Source: Physcomitrium patens (taxonomy: Eukaryota; Streptophyta; Bryopsida; Funariales; Funariaceae). Taken from it: a stretch of DNA of 64,000 nt. A model generated the notes under the pieces. That model did no database searches. It saw only the letters and a list, made by a program, of their open reading frames with translations, and was not told the DNA's origin. Below are positions 46,090-59,579 of the stretch, piece by piece. Both the position numbers and the translations under genes were made by a program. The stretch lies in assembly GCF_000002425.4 (NCBI RefSeq), contig NC_037258.1, positions 3,773,003-3,837,002 on the forward strand, in the 5' to 3' direction. Each line of letters begins with the position of its first letter. Position 1 is the stretch's first letter.

Positions 46090-49000
46090 CATCTTCTAAC
46101 TTGGAATTTTATAAAGAGTATCAATTTTACATTTATAAAAATTTAAAGATTTATTAGATACTAAATACAATATATGTTGCCTATTGATCTCTACTCAAAG
46201 AATAGACTGATTTACTTATATAGCGATAAATGCTACTTTTATCTACTCATGAAAGATATATTCTTTGGACTTGGTTAGCATTAAGGGCTTCAAATCATCT
46301 ATAAAAAGTGACTTTAGCTCCATTGGATTTTACTATATCAACTTGTAATAGAATGATCAAAATTCAAGTATCATCTTAGAAGTTTTTATATTTGAATTAA
46401 TTATAGTATGGACGTTTCTTGCCTTGAGAAGATCCAATTTTATCATGAAGATGATTTTACAAAGGTTGCAAGAATTAGGACAATTGATCTAGTAGCTATG
46501 ATAAAAAAAGCTTTAGCTCTTATTCTATTTGAGATTCATGATGTAAAAACTCTCTAATTACTTTTTAATTTGATATATTGGATCATAAACTAGATACACT
46601 AAACTTTGAGGTTGTTATGAGCAATACTTGCTCTCTTCTTTATATTAAACATCATAGTAGAAACTTCATAAAGAAATTATCTTAAAATAGATTTAAGTTT
46701 TTAAAAATAGTATCAATTAAATTCTAATATCTTTTATGATATATTAATTTAAAAAAAAATTATTTTCTATGTGTGCTCATTGATATCTTAGTCATGCCAA
46801 TGAATAAAGTACTCCAACTTACCTCTTCTTTACCACAAATCAAGGAAATTTTTTACCTTATATCCCATATAATTACCTATTTTAATGCAAGGAAATGATG
46901 GTTGTATTCTTTCTAGAATAATTTATTTTATATAAGTTTTTAAGAGAGAAATAAAAAAGACTAGATGAACCTTCATAAATGTGGGTGGTTCCAATTAATA
47001 AGCCATTAAATTGATTTTTTTATATAATACAAAATGGCCTTAATCTTCTATAAACTATCTTATTATAAGGCCAATTTATCTTGATATTTCATCAAAAAAT
47101 CCATACTTTATCTCCAACTTAAAAAGTAAGAGATTTAAAAAAAAAATTATTTGAAGGTATTGTGTAAGAATCTTAAACTACTTGTAAATGGAACTTCAAG
47201 TCGTTTAGAATTGTGACAATTGATTTTAAGATTTTTAGCTATTAGATTTTTATTCTTTGATATATCTATCAAATCAAGCTTTAGATGATAATCATAATTA
47301 GTATAAAATGGTGTTTGTTGTGTTTAAGCATGAAAAGTATCATTATAAGCACACTTCACTTTAAATAAATAGAAGGTTCAATCATTTTATTAATAATTGA
47401 TAGTACATAGAAAGTACTGCTCTAAAACTTAATTATTTTTTTATTTAATTATTGATTTAAAAATAGAAAGTAAAAGAAAGTTTGATATCTATTTTAAATA
47501 TTTCAAAAAATAATTTCTAAACTTTGATATAAATTAAGGTCTTTGATCAAAAATGATGTCATCACATAAGCCATGATATCAATATATATTATTAAGAAAG
47601 AGCCTTGTTATTTCTTCTTCAAAAATTATTTTTTTACATTGGACAAAATATGCCATGTTTATAAGTCAATCCACAATAACATAAATAGCATCAAATATAG
47701 CTGATGGACGTAGATTAGTCATGAAGTCCATTGATACTAAAGACCATAGTTGCTTTGGAATTGGTGGTGGCTATAGAAGTCTATAAAGACAATGTCATGA
47801 ATTCTTAGATCTTAAACATATATCACACAAGAGGATAAAATCTTTCATGGCCTTCCATATTTGAGGCCACCAAAAATTTCAAGAAATGAGTTTTAATATT
47901 TTATTAAATTTAAAATATCCTATAATTAAAAAATCATAATAAGATTGAAAAATAAGATGTTGTACTAGTCTTTTGGGAATATATAAACAATCTTCAAAAT
48001 ACAAAATATCTTCTACAAACTTGAAATTTTTGTTGTTAAGATACAATTTCTTATTACAAACTAATGGGTTGTTAGTTGATATTGTGCAGATTTGTTCAAG
48101 AAAACTTAAGTCAACACGTGTAATCATAGAAATAGTACAAAGACAACATTATTATGGTTTCAAGAAAATTACATATTGTTAATCAAATATTACTTCTTTG
48201 GCCTTTAGAGCAAGATATGATCTCTTTGATAAATCTTCTAAAAGTCTCTACTTCTTCTTTAGTCAATATATAATCATAAAATTAAAATAAAATAATAACA
48301 TATTTTAATAAATTAATCGGTAATTTAAAATTCAAGCTAATATAAAATAATCAAAGTTTTTATGATTTATATACACATAGGATGTATAGTATCTTCTACA
48401 TATAACATCATTCTTAAAAAGTATCTAAAATTGCAAGAAGCTCTTTATCATAAATCTCATAATTGATTTTCATAGTTAAAAACTTTGTAGAATAGAATGC
48501 AACTAGGTGGAATTTTCTATTCTTTTCTATATGTGATTGTATAGCTTTTAATGCAAAGTCAAAATCAATAGTCTCCAAATAAAAAGCTTTTATAAAATTT
48601 GAATGCAATAAGATTAAAGCTATAATAAAAGTTACCTTTAAATCTTAAAAAGTCCTTTGTGCTTGAAGTTCCTATTTCAATTTGTCTTTAGATGCCAATC
48701 AAATGAGAGGAGCAATAATTTGGAAATAATTCTTAATAAATATCTAATAAAAATTACCAAATTTAAGAAAATATTATACAATCCATATTGTCTTTAGAGT
48801 TGTTTATTCTATTATAGCTTGAACTTTCTTTGGATCCATCAATAGGCCTTCATTGGATATAGTATATCCAAAAAATTCTACTTTTGATTAATAGAATACT
48901 CATTTTTTTAATTTGGCATATAATTTTGCATCTTATAACTTTTACAAGATTAATTTCACATATTTTTTATGCTCTTCAAGAATCTTAGAGTAGATTAAGG

Positions 49001-51095
49001 TATCATTAAGATAGCACACAATAATTTTATCTAAAAATTCTAAAAAAATATCATTCATCAAATTTTAGAATATAGTTGGCACATTTGTTAATCCAAAAGA
49101 TATGAAATTATATTCAAAATGTCCGTACTTTGTCCAAAATATTGTCTTTCATTCATCTCTTCCTTTAATCCATATCAAATTATATGTTCTACAAAGCTCT
49201 ACTTAAGTGTAGATCTTTGCTTAATCAAGTTGCTTCAAAAGCCTTAATATCAACAATAATGGATAACAATTCTTCAACATTATTTTATTGAGGCTACAAT
49301 AATCAATACACGTTTGCAAAGATCTATCTTTTTTTTCACAAAAAATATTGATGTACTTGTTGGAAATTTAAAATATCAAATAAAATTCTTTATAAGATTT
49401 TTTTTGATATAATTCTTTAATGTTGAAAGCTGGTTCTATGATAGATTATAAATTGGGCCAAATAGTAGTTGAGTTCTTTCTAAAAGATTGATAGCTCAAT
49501 CATATGATCAATGCTTTGGCAATATATCAACATTCTTTTTTTTAAAGACATCTTGAAATTTGTTATATTGCTATAGAATAGCTACTAGTAAGCACACTTC
49601 TTTATAAACTAGGATTACATAAATAAAAAATGGCATTTTTTTCTTAGTTGTCATCATAAAAATATTTGCTCTAAGAAATAAAGACTTTGATGTTGATGAC
49701 TTCTTGATAGGTTTTATCTAAAGAATTTTTGTAGAAAATTCAACCTTATAAAATATCAAATTTACAAATAGGTTTTATCTTTTTAATCAAAAAAGTCCTA
49801 AAATGATAGGATTCAATAGAATTCTAATAATATTAAATTTTATTTTGCTACTATAGTCTTCAAATGATATTTCTAGTGCTATGGTCTTATAAATAATATT
49901 GCTTGAAGATAAAAGTTGACTATCTATTATTTCTACATGTACAAGTTTTGACTTTTGTATTGAAATAATTTTATAAAGTTTGATGAACTTTTCATCTAAA
50001 AAATAATTAGATCCTCTTGAATCTAATAAGGCATTTGTTTGAGGTTTTTATAGATAAAGAAATAATTTTATAATAAAACAACAAGCAGATTAAGCAAAGA
50101 AAGATGGATCTTAATAAACTTGAGGTGTTGGAATGTTTAGCCACACTATTCTTATTGTGGCTGAGCCTCTTTATTTTTTTTTAAATAATTTCACTCTTAA
50201 TCCTAGTTGTATATTATTTTTTTGGACAATTTTAAGATTTGTGGCTTCTTTCATGACAATAAAAGCATAGATCTTATTCAAATTGATACTTTTTCTATTC
50301 TAATATAAGAGGTTTGAATCATATTGTATCAATTTTCATATCCTTGGCTCTGGAGGTTGGAAGTAATATATTTGTTAAAGCACCAAAGTAAATTTTTTTA
50401 ATGCATTGCTTTGTTAAAGTCCACAAGTATTAGTCTTGATGGCATTGAAATAATTGATTATTGTGCTTCATAGCTTAGTTGATAGCTTCATTGAGTATTT
50501 GAAGATCATATAATAATAATAATAGGTCTTTGACATCTTCTCTTAATTTCCAATAGAATTGGCTCATAAAAACTTCTTCATTCCAATTGATATCACAAAT
50601 CAATTGCCTAAAATCAGATGTATAAATTGATGCAAAGTGTGACCTTTGATATAATGAACAAATCTTTATTGTCACTCATTGAGCCTTGTTATGTTCTCTA
50701 AATTCTTTTGCAAATACATCTAAAAAAACTTCAAAGTTGTTCAAGATTAGAGATTTTTTTTCAGATAAAAGAGCAAATCAAGCTAAGGCTTGTCTTGTGA
50801 GTAAGATTCCAATTAAATCAACTTGTGATTCTTTTTTTGGATAATGCCTAGGTTATAGAAAAATTATCAATTAAATTTAATTAACAAATCCTTGAAACTT
50901 GGAGCATGTATTATAAAACTTTTTGAAAGACTAATTTAAGGCTCTTTATATTGATGAATAAGTGAATTTTCTTATTGAGGTACAAGTACCACCATATTCT
51001 TGAATGTAGAAGCTTGAGAAAGTAGTTGCATCATAGATTGAATTATTCTAGGTCTTACATTACAGATTGAATTCCTCTAGATCTTGCATCACCAT

Positions 51096-51100
<5 letters not shown>
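46090..51100 (-). pseudogene. Element C gag-pol
   Basis: Minus-strand pieces line up with element A: gag 50,675-50,475 (FRQLICDINWNEE, matching the region broken by a stop in A), reverse transcriptase with the box YLND (49013-49002), RNase H 48,608-48,414 (FALKAIQSHI; NYEIYDKELLAILDTF), and the integrase N-terminus 48,127-47,879 (YFEDCLYIPKRLVQHLI). Integrase continues to about 46,800 with many stops. The chromodomain was not confirmed. The reverse transcriptase lost the first Asp of YLDD, whereas A lost the second. Confidence 0.8.

Positions 51101-51128
<28 letters not shown>
51098..51128. repeat. Poly-T run of 31
   Basis: 31 consecutive T residues (A on the strand of element C), near the gag N-terminus of element C. 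Confidence 0.9.
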
Positions 51129-51133
<5 letters not shown>

Positions 51134-51363
51134 TTCTATGAGATTAAGTATTGAGTGTATTAATAATAATATCTAACTTAAATTTAGGAGATTCAACCAT
51201 ATTAACATCTTGACCTTGAGCCATCCTAAAAGATAAGAAATTTTTAAACAATACTAATTTAAAAGAGGATACTTTGCAATCTTTAAACCACTCAAATAAC
51301 TTCAAGAAGAAGAATAATCCATTCTCTATGAAAAAAGACCAAGCTCTAGTATTGATAAGAAGG

Positions 51364-51375
51364 TAGTCTTAACAA
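51364..51375 (-). other. Candidate self-priming site of element C
   Basis: On the minus strand TTGTTAAGACTA lies about 7 nt inside the LTR and is complementary to the predicted transcript start TAGTCTCAACAA at 11 of 12 positions; the one mismatch is a transition. A relic tRNA site (CAATACTAGAGCTTGG) follows at about 51,342-51,326. Confidence 0.55.
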
Positions 51376-51382
51376 ACTATCA

Positions 51383-52326
51383 TGTATATTCTATATAAAA
51401 AAAACAAAAAAGAAGTTGAACAAAAGAGTTTCAACAAAAAAAATAGCAAGAACTTAATTAAAGTAGATGAGTATAAATCAACATCAAGAAAGATGAGCTA
51501 AAGCTCCAAAAAATTTGTTGTCAAGAGTAAAGATCTCTTCAACGTTAACTCTAATATATACTAGATATTATAAAGCTTCTCAAGAAGTTTCTATATTGCT
51601 ATCAATGACATGAATCTTAAAATAAAAAATCTCAATACACTCTTATGTCATTCAAAAAGACTAAAAAATCACTCAAAGATGATAATATATTAAATTAAAA
51701 TGGCTACTACTAAAGATAAGAAGATTAAAAAGTCTTAAAATAAGATTAAAGAATAGAAAGGCGTTGATAAGAATAAAGGAGGTTTCACTCTTGCTACTAT
51801 ATATATTCTCTAATTAAGAGCCACATGACAATATTCTATAGGACCTCCAATATGTATTGACTTTCTTAGATACATGACTTAATTGAAAGGCAAGTTATTC
51901 ATATATATTCTACAAGCTTTTAATGCATAAAGTCAAATTTTTAGCCTACAAAATTAAGTACAAATACGTGTAAAGTCAAAACAACATCTATGAAGCTTCT
52001 AGAAAGTTTCTTTAGAAGATATTATGAAATTAATTTACTTTTAATTATTTCTACTTAATCATATAAATAATTATTGGAGTAAATATGTATATCTTTGACA
52101 ATTGCTTAAAGATGAAGCAAATCTAGGAAGCTTCTAATACAACTTTTTTAATTTATTTAGAAGTTTTAAAAATATATTAGAATATCATAAAAACCTTCTT
52201 AAAAAATTTAGAATATTCTAAAAAATATTTTTAAAATCTTCCATTAAAATATTTTAAAATTATTTAAAAATTTAATAGAATATTTTTAAATTTTTTTCAA
52301 AATTTTCTTGTTGGATGTTTCAAACA
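51383..52326 (-). repeat. 5' LTR of element C, interrupted
   Basis: 51383-51599 and 52101-52326 together match 45719-46083; a solo LTR of family A lies between them. Confidence 0.78.
51600..52100 (-). repeat. Second solo LTR of family A
   Basis: A 501-bp decayed copy of the family A LTR, same orientation as 28007-28548, flanked by perfect ATTGC duplicates (51595-51599 and 52101-52105). It ends TTTGACA; its other end has changed from TGTCAA to TATCAA. Confidence 0.85.
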
Positions 52327-52867
52327 AGTATTTTAGTGACGTTCCAGTCTATAAAATTATCTTTGACTTATAACGGCTTGTAATGGTATTGTTATGATTT
52401 CTTGAGTTATTGATATTGACTTGAATTTATAATAGTTGTGGTATGTATGAACTTCATAGAAGGTTAAAAATATGAGTCTTAAATTACAAATTCAAGGAGT
52501 TTGAAGGAAAGATTTTATATGATTATGTAAGCTTGAAGATTGTGGATTAAAGAGAGGTATAATTGTTATTGTAGTTGGTAGTTTTTTTTCTTGTACCAGA
52601 TTCATGGTAGAATAAGACAATCATATTCTAAAAGCTTAGTGCTAATTAATTAATATCATAGATGCAATAAGTTTTGAAATTCTAATTTTCTTTAATAATA
52701 ATAATAATAGATAATAGAATATAAAATATAATATATATTTGAATTTTAAGTAGCATTTAATTACAAATGTAATTTGAATTGACTTGCATGAGTAGGATTT
52801 GATCCTTGTTATGTAATTTTTTGTATTGTCAACACCAACTCAAATAAGTCTAGAATTGAACAGATTT
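52327..52867. other. AT-rich spacer
   Basis: No gene or recognisable element between C and D. Confidence 0.4.
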
Positions 52868-55750
52868 TTGGTAATAAGGGATATCAAAGATATGAATATT
52901 GAAGAAAGAAATCTTCAACACATTCTTATATTATTCAAAAAGACTAAAAAATCATTCAAAGATGATAATATATTGAATTAGAACGGCTATTGTTAAATAA
53001 AATAAGATTAAAAAGTCTTAAAATAAGACTAAGGATTAAAAAATAAAACCTTCAAAATAGAAAGATTATTCTTGAACTCAAACTTAGAAGTAACATGAGA
53101 CTTAGAAGAAATATTCTTGATATTATGAAAAAGAAAATTAGAGGATATACTTGATTGATTTTTTTTAATAAAGGTTCAATCAATAGTTAATATTAATTTT
53201 ATTACTTAAAGATGAAAATACTTTGGCTTTAAAAAAATTATTTTTTATTAATCAAAAGATACATTTTTTTTTGTGATGCAAGATAAAAATATCTAAAAAA
53301 GACATTTGACAAACCTTGTTATTTTCCAAGTCAATAAGTGATTTTAAAATCAAATCTTAATAAAGTAATACTCTAATGGACTTGAAAATGATTCAAAATA
53401 CGTGCCAACATGAAGTATTTGAAGTTTTTGGGATCCATATTTATGGTGATTGGATTCAAGGTGCCTTCTGAATAATGATGCCATTCTTAAGATGAATCTA
53501 TGATTGCAATAAGCTCTTTGTTGTAGATCTCATAGTTAATTTTGCTTCTTGAATTTTTTTAGAATGGAAAGCTATTAAGTAGAGCTTCTCATCTACTCCC
53601 ATTTATGACAAAATAGAATCTGTAGCAAAATCTAATGTATTTATTTTAATAAAAAAATACTTTAGAAAAATTTGATGTAATATAAAATTGGTATAGAAAT
53701 AAATAATATATTTAAGGCTTCAATCACAAAAAATATTATTCATTAAATATTAAAAAGAAAATGATATATTTGTAAGTCCAAAAGATATGAAATTATATTA
53801 AAAATATCCATATTAGGTTCAAAATATAATTTTCTATTTATCTCCTTCTTTAATATATATCATATTATGTATTCTTTATAGATCTATTTTTGTATAGATC
53901 TTTTTTTAATTCAATTAATCAAAAATTCTTAAAATCAAAGATAGAAGATACCTATTCTTAATGGTAATCTTGTTAAATCTTCAATAGTTCATATACATCT
54001 GTAGAGATCCATTTTTTTTCTTCACAAATAAGATTGGAATCCTAATTGGAGATTTTAAATGTCATTTGAAGTTCTTAGCTAAATTCTCATCAATGTATTT
54101 CTTGAGTGTAACCAATTCATTTGAGATAGGCCATAGATTGGTCCAAATGGTGGTTGATCTCTGCTTTAAAGATTGATGGAATAATCATAGGATTGATGCT
54201 TTGGAAGAATATCTAAATTCTTCTTTTAATAAAGTCTGGATAATCTTGGTATTAGCTTAGGATGCCACTTGAAATCTTTTCTCTATCAACAATAGATGTG
54301 GCATATATAATAAAATTTGACCCCTCTTTTGAAGCATGCATGAAAGTTCTTGTATCTACCAATAATAATTTGGATATATCAATCTCATAGATTTCTATTT
54401 GCTTAGCAAAAACATGGACTATACTATAGAAAAAAATCAATTTATTTAAAGATTATACTTTTTTAATCATGATAAACTTAAAATAATTGGATTAGAAAGA
54501 GGTCTAATTATATTAACTAATATTAAACTATTATGACTGCTAATTGTTGCTTTTAAAATAATAATTTTATATGTAACATCTCTAAAAGAATATGAACAAT
54601 CATCTATTATTTTTACATACATAAGTTTGATTTTCTAAGTTAATGATATGTTTTATTTTTTGACAAAGTCTTTATCTATAAAACATAATGAGGCTCGTGA
54701 ATCTAACAAGGCTAAGACTTTGTGATTTTTTGGTCATAAACAAACTTCTATTGTAAAACAAGATGAAGGATCTAAAGAGAAAATATGAACTTTATTAGAG
54801 ATTGTACAAGATTTTAGTCACAAGCTCCCTATTGTATTTAGAAAAACTTTTTTTTTTACACATTGTGCACTTTAGCAGCTATGCTCTTCATTTTGAGATT
54901 ATGTTGTTTTTTTAGATAATATTAAGTAAGATGGTAGGATTCTCTATAATATAAATATAAATATTTTTGACAATATTAAGTCTTTTTTTTTGCTTAATAA
55001 GATATTTAAAATGTACTATGTCAATTTATATAAGCTTTGGCATCGATAAGTGAGCTTTTAAAAACTTAAAAGATATTACAATGGCTTGACTTGTACTTTT
55101 CTAATCAAATTTCTATTCTTGGTATCTTTTAAAGAGTCAATTCTTATTTGTAATAGCTTAAGTAATAAATCATTCTAATGAATATATTCTTAATATTATT
55201 AATAATAAATTTTTTGATGTTATCTTTTAATCTATATCAAAATTGATTGATAAAGGATTTGTTATTCTAATCTACATGGTAAGAAAGATTTTAGAATTTA
55301 ACATCATATATGATGATTGAATGTAATCTTTATTGTAGCACTACAAGCTTGGTCTCTATTATCCTTTCTTAATTATTTTCTCTAGATATAGCCATAAATA
55401 CTTTCAAGAATGAATTAAAATTATAGAATAGTAATGAATCTTTTTCTATCAAAAATACAAAATAAGAGAGAGTACTTTCCAATAAAAGTGTGCCTATGAT
55501 TCCAACTTGAGTAAGTCCATTAAAATATTGGAAAGGATACAATCTTAAATAGAGCTTAGCTTATTGTAGAAATCTTCAAAAGCTTGATTTTGTTCCATTA
55601 AACTTCTTGAGTATACTAATTCTTATTTCTTTTGTGATTTTAGGAGCAAGACTTCTTGAATTTGATTGTGAGGCCAATCAACTTGCTTTTTGCAACTACA
55701 TAACTTTTTAGTGTAGATTTGTGAATCCTACAAATTGATCATAATTGGTG
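52868..55750 (-). mobile_element. Chromovirus remnant D, family A related
   Basis: 52868 to about 53,035 resembles the inner (U5) part of a family A LTR, near-identical to the start of the solo LTR at 51600. From about 53,490 to 54,470 the minus strand gives RNase H, reverse transcriptase and the segment between protease and reverse transcriptase (TFMHASKEGSNFIIYATS matches [18 protein letters not shown] of A). Gag-like similarity seems to continue to about 55,750. Integrase and the right LTR were not found. Heavily broken. Confidence 0.7.
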
Positions 55751-58050
55751 GATTAATTAAAAACATAGTTTTAAGTCATTTAATTATAAAAATATTAAGA
55801 TTAAAAAGTCTTTTTGACTTTATAAGTATTTATTATAATTTAGAAGTATTTATAAGTTGCAAACGTCTTATTAGAAGGAAAGTTATAAAAATGGAAACTT
55901 AATAAGTCTTGGAGGCAATTATCTTAGTTAGTTTATAATTTTTATTTATTATTAAGTATTAAGAGTTAATTATTGAGACCATTTTCTTCATTGGCTTTCT
56001 ATCGACATGTATTCTTTATAAAATCCTATCAATGATTAGTTAGTGGTTCGAAGAAGCATGAAAAAGAACTTCATGTCATTTTAATTAATTATATAAAAAA
56101 TAGGATTTTTAGTGGGTTTAAATTTATTTTATTACTATAAAAAATCATCAAGATAGAAAAATATAGCTTTATATGGATATTAATATTATATAAATTTTAT
56201 GTTATTTTTTAGAATTTATTTAGGACTTTTTATGAATTTTTAAAGAAAATTTCAAGACCTTGGTAAAATTGAGTTTTACCACCTTGAGATCTATTACGAA
56301 GAAATGATGTAAGACTTGAAGACTATACAAGATTTTCAGGCTGATTAGGTGTTTTGGAACACCATGGTGAAGTCAAAAATGCAAAAAGAAAATAGTTTTA
56401 TTAGTAGAAAATAGGAGGACCAGCAACTACTGTAGTCCTTGTAGGAAGAGAGGTGCACAATTCCCATATGGGTTGTAGCACTTTGGGTGTAGGTAGGAAG
56501 ATAAGACTAAGGCCTCAAGGCCTTTTTACAAAAACCAATATACACTACTTGTGAGCCTTGGTGAGGCTTGAACTCCTAATTTCTTAAGCAAGTTATCCTT
56601 GAAGTAAAAATTATTCACTTAACTTTTTTATTATTTACATTCTATCTTTAATCTATCATAACTTATCCATAGTAACTTAAAATTACATGATTTTTATGTT
56701 ATTGGAAAGATAAAAAAATTATCTATCTAAAACTATATTTTTTATTTTTTTACTGTTACTTTTTTCTGGATGAAAATCCAGTGAACAAACAGTGACTTAG
56801 TTTTGGGTGTTGTGATTACTTGATTTCATTTCTTTCACATGTATTGTGGTTGTTCCTCTTTGGTCTTTTGCCAATTGCTTACTTCACTTTACACCACCAA
56901 TGACAAGCAACTCGTAATTGAGGCCATCTTGTAATTGGGGTTGAGGAGTGAAATTTACACTCACATAAATGGTGCATTTGCTAGAAGATGGTGCTTCTAA
57001 TGGTGTGTGAGAATGTGAAGTTAGCTTTTTGTGAATGATCCTGCTTGGACTTGTTGTGTGAGCATTGCAACTTAGTCTTCATTATTTGTAATTTTTCTAC
57101 CTCTTTCCTTATTGGTGTAAACAAGGCCTTCAAATTTTTAAAAATCAAAAGATAGTTAAAAGTTTTATTATTGAGTAGAATGTTGATTTGCTCTCGGATT
57201 TTTGTCAATCAGTTTTTGGGTGTTTGATAGTTAAAGTTGAAACTTTGGAAATATATGTATCTTATTGTTAGCTTTCTAAAAAGTTATTATATGCTCAATT
57301 TGGAGCTATAACGAATTTGTGGTGAATTTTCGAATACAATAGGGTTCACTGCCTTGGCAGTTTTGTGTACCCTGTTTTTGACAAGGCATTTCTTAGTGTC
57401 GGGTGATTATTTTATAGTGAAAATTTCTGCATACAAGAATCTCAAAGTTGAGTTTGTATTGGGAAAAAATTCAATGCTTTTGAGTCAAAATTGAATTTGT
57501 GGTGATTTTTTGAGTAGAGAGAGGTTGTTGCCTTGAGCAAATACAATTGAGGTTAGTGATTTCTATCTCTTCAATCATTTACATTGTTGATTTTATGTTA
57601 TGCCTTTAATTTTTTTTTTAAAATTTCTCTTGATTACATTGAATTATAATCATGATAATAATAATAATAATAAAGAAAAATAAAATAAATAAATACGTGA
57701 ATTAAAAATAAAATAAAATAAAATAAAATAGAATATTAATAATAAATAATAATAATATTATTAAAATAAATAAATTGATAATTTATTTTTACTTTTAACT
57801 TTTATTTTTACTCTTATTTTTGCTTTTATTTTATTTTACCTTATTTGATTTCATTTTTTTTAATTTTTTTTATATATTTATTTGTCTTTTATTTTTACTT
57901 TTTTGTTTCAATTTTTACCATTATTTTTATTTATTGATATTATTCTTCTTTTTATTAGATGCATTATAAGTTTTATATATTGACTTAAGTTTATTATATT
58001 TTTAGCTATTTATTAAACTATTTTTTATGCAACATTGTTTTTTCTAACCT
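55751..58050. other. AT-rich stretch, no gene recognised
   Basis: Contains a GC-richer patch at about 56,320-56,560 and low-complexity (AAT)n and (AAAAT)n tracts at about 57,650-57,740, then T-rich DNA to 57,960. No domain recognised. Confidence 0.4.
57652..57740. repeat. AAT and AAAAT short tandem repeats
   Basis: (AAT)n at about 57,654-57,672, then AAATA and AAAAT repeats to about 57,735. Confidence 0.8.
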
Positions 58051-58176
58051 TAAGTAATATTGGATTAGTTTAGTGTTAGTGTTAATATTATTTGGTGGAT
58101 TTCTTTAGGTTGGTTGTCACTTCTAAAGTATCAAAGGTAGAGCTCGTCTTCAAGGTTTCATCACTCTCCTTCTTTG

Positions 58177-58341
58177 TAAATTTTCTAGTTGAAGGCCTTT
58201 CTCTAGTAGTAGAGGAATTTAATTACTCCCTCCACCCCTTGTATCATCTCTTTTTATTCTTTTAAATTTCCAGTGGAGGGCTTTTTTTTAGTGGGATGGA
58301 GATTTAATCACTCCCTCCACCTTTCATATCCCTTCTATTCA
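58177..58341. repeat. Tandem duplication, unit about 85 bp
   Basis: Two adjacent copies, each with an AATTT(C)TAGT-type start, a GGGCTTT or AGGCCTTT block and the shared ATTTAAT(T/C)ACTCCCTCCACC block. It may belong to the leader or LTR of the gypsy remnant that follows. Confidence 0.65.
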
Positions 58342-59579
58342 TAAGAGTAGTGTAGAAAGAGCTTAAGAAGAATTTAAGAAAATTCTTCATCAACAAAAGA
58401 AGAAGAGATTCAAGAAGAAGAAATAGATATAAGATTTAGATAGAAGGAATTTAGAACAGTAAGAAAAAGAAGAAAAGAAGAAAAAAGAAGACCAACAAGT
58501 TCAAATTATAATCGAAGTTGAGTATATTTTTAACAAAAATCATTTAGTTTCAAATTTATTTTTACTAACAAAGATTGTGGATTGAGTAAAAAGAACATAT
58601 ATTAGAAAAATTAGATGGGTTTTAAACTTGAGCTCTTTAATTTTATTTGAAAATTTAGACATGCAAGGAAGGAGCATGGCTTGGCAAAATTAGGTGGATT
58701 TGAAATCTTAGTTCTTTATTTTTATTTCAAGTTTAGATACACTTAAGAAGAAGCACGGTAGAACTTGCCATCCTAAAGGTAATACTTTAACCATTCTATC
58801 ACCTTGTAGTATAATTGAATATTAAAATATTCAATTACATGCACCAAAAAATTCTCCAATCTATCTCTTTTATTAAGATACTCTAGTTGTATTGTGATAG
58901 GTGCTTTTAATTTCTAGATGTTTGTAGGAAATAAAGTCAGATTGATGGTTGGTATGACTTCTTTTTGGTATTGAATCTATACTTGTGGGAAGTGATGACC
59001 CCTATAAGGCAAAGTTGATCAATGCATGCTATCCTATAAGTTGCCTTTTATTTGGTCCATCTAATTTTTGTGGTATCCACGTGATATATTTTTAAATTAT
59101 TTGTATGTTCCTTGGCCTTGTTTTTTAATTTCTAAATATTAAATGAAGTCCAAACATCAGGTGACTCCACTATATTAAGATCGGCATGAGATCTTAACTT
59201 GGTATTTAGTTGGATTTTATATATTACTTGTGAGAAAGGTTTAATTATTAGATGAGACCACTAATTTGAGATTGGCTCAAGATTTTATATTAGTATATAA
59301 TTAAACCATATTCCTCACAAATAGATATAGAAAGAAAGGATTTTATATTATTTTATAAAATAAAATAAAAATAATTTAAAGTCTACTTGTTTTATTTTTA
59401 ATTACCTATTAGGTCTTTTATCTTAAGGGAGTTATTGAAGAGCCATATATTTAGTTGTATGCTACCTAGGATTGAATCCAAGATAGTTTATCCTCTCCGT
59501 ATTGGCCTTATTTTGTGATCTGGATGCATTTTATAATCTAGATCATATATTGAACCTATAGTTTTAGAAATCCACATAT

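Larger units (their letters stand above)
45719..52326 (-). mobile_element. Decayed chromovirus C, relative of family A
   Basis: On the minus strand: 5' LTR (52326-51383, interrupted by a solo LTR), candidate self-priming site, gag, protease, reverse transcriptase, RNase H and integrase, then the 3' LTR (46083-45719). Encoded peptides closely follow those of element A, but the LTR sequence is different, so it is a sister family. Stops and frameshifts are everywhere. Flanks TATAC and AGTAT do not form a convincing duplication. Confidence 0.82.

Noticed and set aside
45714..52331. Target-site duplication for element C
   Set aside because: The flanks TATAC and AGTAT do not match, so the ends are approximate or the flanks have decayed.
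56320..56600. Possible tRNA-derived SINE (B-box-like sequence on the minus strand)
   Set aside because: Only one loose box-like match; no A box, no A tail and no target duplication could be placed.
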